This document shows, piece by piece, positions 13,661-18,323 of a stretch of 18,323 bases of DNA. The notes below the pieces were generated by a model that saw nothing but the letters and a program-made list of their open reading frames with translations, was not told where the DNA came from and made no database searches. The stretch covers positions 1-18,323 of the forward strand of contig CAJBHC010000028.1 of the NCBI GenBank assembly GCA_903952785.1, read 5' to 3'. This DNA comes from an uncultured bacterium. Its GTDB lineage: Bacteria; Patescibacteriota; Minisyncoccia; Phycocordibacterales; CAIZLB01. How positions within the stretch are numbered: position 1 is the first letter of the stretch; each line of letters opens with the position of its first letter. Made by a program: the position numbers and the translations under genes.

Positions 13661-14632
13661 CTATTTCTTTAGGTATTTCTTATAAGCTTCAATTATACTA
13701 TCAGAGTAAGTATATTTTCTATATATTTTCATGGGAAATATATTACTAAAAGTACTCCAATCAAATGAAATTTTCGTGTTAGTTCTGATATTTTTTATAA
13801 AATCATTAAATTTTGTTTGAGTGTGTCCATCTAAAGCTTTTACACTTTTAAGAACATCTCTGTGATGGTATTTATATTTTGCAAAAGCCTCTGCTATTTC
13901 TGGAATTCTAATGCTTCTGCCTTCATCTGATAATTTTATTTCTTGATTCAATGAAACTTTGCTACTAATCTTATTATCAATTCCAATTATCACATCAGAA
14001 CTATTAATTCTTTTTACGTTCTGTAATAATACTTTAACATTCACCAAAACCCCATTATTTTCTTTTGACTCAATCTGCTTTGAATGTACCCCAATTACTT
14101 TTTGCATGTAATTTTTAATATCAGATGAGGTGTTCTTTAATGAAGATGTATTTTCGATAAAATCGAAATCCGTATAAGGTATCTCAGTTGAGATTGGTAA
14201 AATATACCAATTTTTATCCTTGATAAGACTCTTGTTAAAATATTTTTGAACAAAGTCTTTAAAATGAATAATGTTTGCTTGAATAATCATATAGTCTATC
14301 AATTTAAGTCCCTTATGATAATGAACAATCTTACACCTTTCTTTATATAGAAGCTTTGTACTCTGATACCAATCATCACTATACTTATCTCCAAGATTAC
14401 TTTTAACACATTCAAGACATTCTTCAAAAGGTTTAGACTCATCTTTTTTTTGATTGTAAATCTTTGCCCATTTTTTATTCGAAATTAATGCTTTTAAAGC
14501 ATTTTCCCAAGAGTTAATAATTAAAATTATTGTAGACTCTGCTCTGTATTTAATGAGTGGTTTATTATATAACTCAATAGCTAATGTAATTGACTCTATA
14601 GATTTTGATACAAGATTATTGGATATTGTCAT
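13661..14632 (-). CDS. DUF3644-like protein with a HEPN-type R-x4-H motif
   Basis: 323 residues. The N-terminal half resembles DUF3644: SIESITLAIELYNKPLIKYR, then NSWENALKALI, a charged stretch, and YKERCKIVHYHKGLK. The last holds R99-x4-H104, the pattern of HEPN-type RNases. The C-terminal half (KYKYHHRDVLKSVKALDGH, ending SDSIIEAYKKYLKK) looks like a small helical or winged-helix module, perhaps nucleic-acid binding. DUF3644 proteins have no settled function. I chose the ATG at 14632; a TTG at 14644 would add four residues. The start overlaps the end of the restriction-modification gene by 17 bp, which points to translational coupling. Composition is noticeably AT-richer than the translation genes, suggesting acquisition. 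The family call is by recalled pattern, and RNase activity is inference. Confidence 0.75.
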   Translation of the reverse strand: MTISNNLVSKSIESITLAIELYNKPLIKYRAESTIILIINSWENALKALISNKKWAKIYNQKKDESKPFEECLECVKSNLGDKYSDDWYQSTKLLYKERCKIVHYHKGLKLIDYMIIQANIIHFKDFVQKYFNKSLIKDKNWYILPISTEIPYTDFDFIENTSSLKNTSSDIKNYMQKVIGVHSKQIESKENNGVLVNVKVLLQNVKRINSSDVIIGIDNKISSKVSLNQEIKLSDEGRSIRIPEIAEAFAKYKYHHRDVLKSVKALDGHTQTKFNDFIKNIRTNTKISFDWSTFSNIFPMKIYRKYTYSDSIIEAYKKYLKK

Positions 14633-17600
14633 AAATTTTATCAATTTCTCGCATTATTCTTTCAGTTTCTACAAACACCACTATCATCTTTTGATAATGT
14701 TCTAAATCCTCACTCAAAAGTGCTCTACCTTTTCGATCCTTTAGCCACTTCTGTGCAGGTTGATACCCACCAATATAAAAGTTCCAAGCTGCTTCTGGGA
14801 CACCTCCAAAATATTGTTTGTCATTTATATAAACGTTACCGTCTCTATATTTTGGATATTGTGGATCTATAGTATCATTTCCGGCTTCCGGAAATGTTGT
14901 GATGATGTTTTTTAGTTTAGGTGATTCTAAAAGATGCAATTCTCGTAATTCTCGACCGAGAGCAACAAATGCGTTGAATGATGATTTGTCTTTTGGGTAA
15001 GGCACACGAGGAAAATCGATTTTAAGAAATTCTTTGTATTTTTCTCGATAGTTTGGTGAATGTAATACTGCATAGATGTAATCAAGAATATTTTCTGGCG
15101 CCGTGTTGTCAACAATAGTTTCGATCTCATTCACAATTTCTTTTCTAAGATTTGGAACTTTTGAACCATCATCTGCATATAGGTAAAGCGGGAAAATATA
15201 ACCCCATTCTTTAGTCTGTAGTGATATTGCACCACTTTCTATCATAAATTTAGTTACCAATATATGTTGAAAGTCAAAAGTGCTCTGTTGTCTAACGGTA
15301 ATTAAGCCCAGATTTTCTTTCTCTGTAAAATTTCGAGCCATTGATTCTCTGGGTCGTCCAATAAATCCTCCAGATTTATTTACAAAAACAGTACTTCTTA
15401 AATCGAAAGGTCTATAGAGAATAGTGCCTAGGACAAAAGGATTACTGAGAATATCCTCCTTTGCATTTTTTACATTCCAACCTGATGTGTTTTTTAGACC
15501 ATATTTCACCGTAAGCTCATTCTCTGACAAGTCTCTGAAATCTGTTACCACTTTCTCGATCTCTCCATGATTAAATCTAATACTCAAATCATCATTTTTT
15601 GTCTGTATTCCAGAATTATACTCCAACATCAGTTCATCGATCTTAAATCCTTTGATATATATTTCTTCAGCATTAGTATCTCTTGGCACAAAAAAGAAAT
15701 GTGGATTAGTACATACTAATTCGTTCCATTTGATATTAGTTATATCCATCTCATTAAGAGCCTTAAACTTATTCTTCCTCTTTCCGTAAAGCTCTGTGTG
15801 ATAAACAGTACCTAGCCCTTTCTTCTTACCTTCTTTCTTCACAAAGATATTGATTGAAACACCTTGCATAATATTAAAGACATTTTCATCATTTTCTCCG
15901 TCGGGGGATTTCTCCTTTTTCTTTGAATTCCCATGCAGATCAACAATATAAATTGAATCAAAAGTCTCGAGAAGATGTTTTCTCATTTGGCGGTGAGTAA
16001 TACCATCAATAAAGGAGTTGTTTGTTATCATCGCCACAATACCACTTCCGTTCTTCTCGATCAGACTCTCAGATAGTCGGATAAATTTAATATAATCATC
16101 ATCAAGATTTATTTTTCGCTCATTTAAATCCTTTTTATACTCTTTAATCAGATCTTGTATCCATCCTCCTTTATTTTGAGAACTAACACTGTATGGCGGG
16201 TTACCCATCACCACCATAATCGGTAATTCATTCTTTACTTTGTTTGCCTGATTAGATTCTTCCGTGATAGCTTTTCCAAGTCCAATATCAAAGAGTGTTT
16301 TTTCTTCGATCTCAGCTTTCTCAAGAGAGTTAGTGAGATACACACCAAGGCGAGTGTTCTCTATCTTTGCTCCAGTCTCAGCAATCGTCGAGGAAAGTTT
16401 AAGGTGAGCGATTGTATAAGATGCCATCATGAGCTCAAAACCGTGCATACGTGGCAAAAGATCTGAATTCACATATGAGGACCAACGTCCTTCTTGTCCT
16501 TCAAACGATTTCTTGATGTGAAGTATTGCTTCATTAAGGAATGTACCAGTACCGGTTGCTGGATCAAGCATCTGAACTTTATGAATCTGTACCTTATGCC
16601 TTTGACCTTGAATCTCTTTAACAATATCCATCTTCGATGCGTCAGCAAGACCTTGCGGGAGATCAAACTCTTTTTTTAAAATGTCATCTACCGCTCGAAC
16701 AATAAATCGGACCACAGGGAGTGGTGTATAGAAAACACCCATTTTCTTACGTTCAGCAGAGTCATACTCTTGAAGGAAATCTTCGTAAAAGTGAATGATC
16801 GGGTCACGGCTACTGTCTTTATCTACTTTGTAGTAATTATGAACGATAGCTTGAACATCGGCATGATTAAATTCCTCACATAGTTCATTCACAATATATT
16901 CAATGCGTGGATCGAAAGAAGATCCAGCTATGTGGTCAAAGAAGTGACGTAGAAATGGATTTGAAGCAGGTACAAGGTCTCGCGCTTCCTGACGAGAGAA
17001 GCTATCTGTTGTCTTATCGTAATATCTTGCAACAAATAACCCGTAGACAATTGTCTGTGCATACATATCAGCAAACTTTGCATAGTCAAGATCAGCAAGA
17101 AGAAGTCTTTTAATAGCCTCGTATACACCAAGCAAATTTTCATTCTTAGGATTCTTTTCATCTTCCAAAAACTTTTTTACATTGTCTCGGATTCGACGAG
17201 CTTTTCCCGCCATAACTTTTGATAGAACTGTACCAGATTTAATAGGTTCCTTAGATTCTTTAATGAATGCACTTATCGTATCAGCGAGAAGTTGAAATTG
17301 GTTCTCAAATATTTCCACACCTCCTTTATTTAGTTTTCCGATGATTACTGATTCACCATATGGTGTTGCGTTTCTGTAAAAACGAAAATCGAGACCGTTG
17401 GTAAGAATGATGTTTGAATAGCCGTAGTAGCGAGCCATTTGTTCGCTTTTTTCTATTTCATCAAGAGAAACGTAGATATCTTTTGCTTCAGCGTATGCAA
17501 TAACAGTCTTGCCTTTTGTAAATACAAAATCTGGTGCCCCAAACTCACTTCTTTTTGGTTCATTGTGAACCTTAAGCTCTGTAATCTTTTCAAATAATTC

Positions 17601-17711
17601 TTGGAGTGCTGGTCGATATGAGTGTTCAGTAGCGTGACCGCTGTTGTAGGTCTCGATTATTTTTTGAATGAATGTTGTGGTAGGGTTCATAATTACACAA
17701 CACTTTATCAT
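14616..17711 (-). CDS. Single-chain restriction-modification enzyme (type IIG / type ISP-like, Eco57I-type methylase)
   Basis: About 1031 residues. The N-terminus carries a PD-(D/E)XK nuclease: GAPDF (P60-D61) and AEAK (E75, K77). A helical linker leads to an N6-adenine methyltransferase with the SAM motif DPATGTGTF (383-391) and catalytic NPPY (504-507). The C-terminal about 350 residues are a specificity region ending in GGVPEAAWNFYIGGYQPAQK and a final helix, like the type ISP specificity domain. No helicase motifs are seen, so it should cut near its site without translocation. It would methylate adenines and restrict unmodified foreign DNA; the target site cannot be read. Start choice: ATG 17711 has AGGTG 5 nt upstream; ATG 17690 (MNPTTTF) is the main alternative. 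Frame intact. First gene of a three-gene minus-strand cluster. Confidence 0.92.
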   Translation of the reverse strand: MIKCCVIMNPTTTFIQKIIETYNSGHATEHSYRPALQELFEKITELKVHNEPKRSEFGAPDFVFTKGKTVIAYAEAKDIYVSLDEIEKSEQMARYYGYSNIILTNGLDFRFYRNATPYGESVIIGKLNKGGVEIFENQFQLLADTISAFIKESKEPIKSGTVLSKVMAGKARRIRDNVKKFLEDEKNPKNENLLGVYEAIKRLLLADLDYAKFADMYAQTIVYGLFVARYYDKTTDSFSRQEARDLVPASNPFLRHFFDHIAGSSFDPRIEYIVNELCEEFNHADVQAIVHNYYKVDKDSSRDPIIHFYEDFLQEYDSAERKKMGVFYTPLPVVRFIVRAVDDILKKEFDLPQGLADASKMDIVKEIQGQRHKVQIHKVQMLDPATGTGTFLNEAILHIKKSFEGQEGRWSSYVNSDLLPRMHGFELMMASYTIAHLKLSSTIAETGAKIENTRLGVYLTNSLEKAEIEEKTLFDIGLGKAITEESNQANKVKNELPIMVVMGNPPYSVSSQNKGGWIQDLIKEYKKDLNERKINLDDDYIKFIRLSESLIEKNGSGIVAMITNNSFIDGITHRQMRKHLLETFDSIYIVDLHGNSKKKEKSPDGENDENVFNIMQGVSINIFVKKEGKKKGLGTVYHTELYGKRKNKFKALNEMDITNIKWNELVCTNPHFFFVPRDTNAEEIYIKGFKIDELMLEYNSGIQTKNDDLSIRFNHGEIEKVVTDFRDLSENELTVKYGLKNTSGWNVKNAKEDILSNPFVLGTILYRPFDLRSTVFVNKSGGFIGRPRESMARNFTEKENLGLITVRQQSTFDFQHILVTKFMIESGAISLQTKEWGYIFPLYLYADDGSKVPNLRKEIVNEIETIVDNTAPENILDYIYAVLHSPNYREKYKEFLKIDFPRVPYPKDKSSFNAFVALGRELRELHLLESPKLKNIITTFPEAGNDTIDPQYPKYRDGNVYINDKQYFGGVPEAAWNFYIGGYQPAQKWLKDRKGRALLSEDLEHYQKMIVVFVETERIMREIDKIYDNIQ

Positions 17712-17716
17712 TTTTT

Positions 17717-17721
17717 CACCT
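17717..17721 (-). promoter_or_regulatory. Possible Shine-Dalgarno of the restriction-modification gene
   Basis: AGGTG on the minus strand lies 5 nt before the ATG at 17711. It is the only Shine-Dalgarno-like site I noted before a start in this window, and it favours 17711 over 17690. Confidence 0.4.
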
Positions 17722-17760
17722 AAAAATATAGGGTGTTGACTGTAGTGACTAATAATAAAA

Positions 17761-17800
17761 GGGTACCCAATAATACTGAACTTCCAATAATTGGGGTACC
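17761..17800. promoter_or_regulatory. Imperfect inverted repeat ending in two GGTACC sites, possible operator
   Basis: GGTACC occurs at 17762-17767 and 17795-17800, each continued inward by C-rich then AAT-rich sequence that matches as an inverted repeat with small indels. It lies between the divergent restriction-modification and BRO-N genes, upstream of a minus-strand TATATT that may be the -10 of the former. An operator role is inference. Confidence 0.4.
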
Positions 17801-17836
17801 AAATTTTCGCACTGAGACTCATTGATTTTCCGCCCA

Positions 17837-17864
17837 TTATCAATATTTAGTTTTCTGATATAAT
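17837..17864 (+). promoter_or_regulatory. Promoter of the BRO-N gene
   Basis: TTATCA (17837-17842), a 16-bp spacer and a perfect extended -10, TG-A-TATAAT (TG at 17856, hexamer 17859-17864). It is the strongest promoter match in the window. The 5' untranslated stretch would be about 31 nt, with no Shine-Dalgarno. Confidence 0.7.
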
Positions 17865-17901
17865 CTACGGAACAAAACATTATCAACTAATCTAAATAAA
17901 T

Positions 17902-18323
17902 ATGAAAAACAAAATAATTCCAAAAAATACATTGCCAGTAATATTTGAAGAAAATGAGGTGCGCCGTGTGTGGCATGAAGAACAATGGTTTTTTGTTGTA
18001 GAAGATGTGATACAGGCTCTTATTGAATCAGTAAGTGCAAAAAGCTATATGCAAAAAATGAAACAACGAGATGTAGAGCTTCGTCAAGGGTGGGGACAAA
18101 TTGTCCATACCCTTGACATGTCTACTAAAGGTGGTCTTCAGAAAATGAATTGTGCTAATCTGCAGGGTATGTTCCGTATTATCCAATCAATTTCATCCCC
18201 AAGAGCTGAGCCCTTCAAATTATGGCTTGCGAAGGTGGGACAAGAGAGAATAGAAGAGATGCAAGATCCAGAAAGAGCCTTAAATAGATCTAGAGAGTAC
18301 TGGCAAAAACATGGCAGAAGTGA
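17902..18323 (+). CDS. BRO-N domain protein (phage antirepressor-like), 3' end cut by the window
   Basis: An open frame of 140 codons from the ATG runs off the window end. The start MKNKIIPKNTLPVIFEENEV, then RRVWHEEQWFFVVEDVIQAL, NLQGMFRIIQSISSPRAEPF and KLWLAKVGQERIEEMQDPER, fits the BRO-N family found in phage antirepressors, DinD-like proteins and baculovirus Bro proteins. The domain probably binds DNA, but the family has no single known function. A C-terminal domain is likely beyond residue 140. It is divergent from the restriction-modification gene across about 190 bp containing a strong promoter and an inverted repeat, so it could regulate that operon. It could also be an independent mobile-element relic. 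Confidence 0.85.
   Translation, partial: MKNKIIPKNTLPVIFEENEVRRVWHEEQWFFVVEDVIQALIESVSAKSYMQKMKQRDVELRQGWGQIVHTLDMSTKGGLQKMNCANLQGMFRIIQSISSPRAEPFKLWLAKVGQERIEEMQDPERALNRSREYWQKHGRS

Noticed and set aside
14876..14896. A perfect 9-bp-arm palindrome inside the restriction-modification gene
   Set aside because: A single copy in coding sequence, with a centre only loosely like the hairpin at 13278. Chance is a sufficient explanation.
17712..17843. Upstream extension of the restriction-modification protein
   Set aside because: It starts with TTG, crosses the inverted repeat and the probable promoter, and has no family similarity.

Overview
This window looks like chromosomal DNA of a small-genome Candidate Phyla Radiation (Patescibacteria) bacterium, most likely Parcubacteria-like. 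The grounds are indirect: AT-rich DNA, dense packing with many convergent and closely divergent genes, almost no Shine-Dalgarno sequences, a ComEC split into separate membrane and nuclease genes, an RNase HI with a hybrid-binding-like domain at its C-terminus, and an ORF6N-type gene. No rRNA or complete tRNA is present to settle the taxonomy.

Left part (1-9530): phosphoglycerate kinase; an ORF6N-domain DNA-binding protein gene that carries three near-perfect palindromes at exact 51-bp spacing; a HIT-family hydrolase divergent from recJ; RNase HI; the ComEC membrane channel; an Fe/Mn superoxide dismutase on the opposite strand; the ComEC-type metallo-beta-lactamase nuclease; ribosomal protein L28; and a site-2 (M50) protease. 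RecJ, RNase HI and the two ComEC parts suggest a DNA uptake and nucleic-acid processing neighbourhood. The ORF6N gene and comEC share a 54-bp promoter-region repeat, which suggests common control. Several start codons sit 6-7 nt after a -10-like hexamer, so leaderless mRNAs appear common.

Middle part (9531-13215): the str-type translation cluster rpsL-rpsG-fusA. A 283-bp spacer before rpsL holds a long-stem structured element with mutually exclusive pairings, and the 182-bp rpsL-rpsG spacer holds nested hairpins. S12 lacks one residue in its conserved KDLPGVRY loop. A terminator follows fusA, and no tuf gene follows.

Right part (13216-18323): a probable defence module on the minus strand. 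It has a single-chain restriction-modification enzyme (PD-(D/E)XK nuclease, N6-adenine methylase, type ISP-like specificity region), an overlapping DUF3644-like protein with a HEPN-type R-x4-H motif, and a small WYL-like protein 3 nt further on. A BRO-N (phage antirepressor-like) gene diverges from it and is cut by the window end. The best candidates for something undescribed are the palindromic 51-bp repeat in the ORF6N gene, the shared ORF6N/comEC promoter element, the structured element upstream of rpsL, and the restriction-modification/DUF3644/WYL-like operon.
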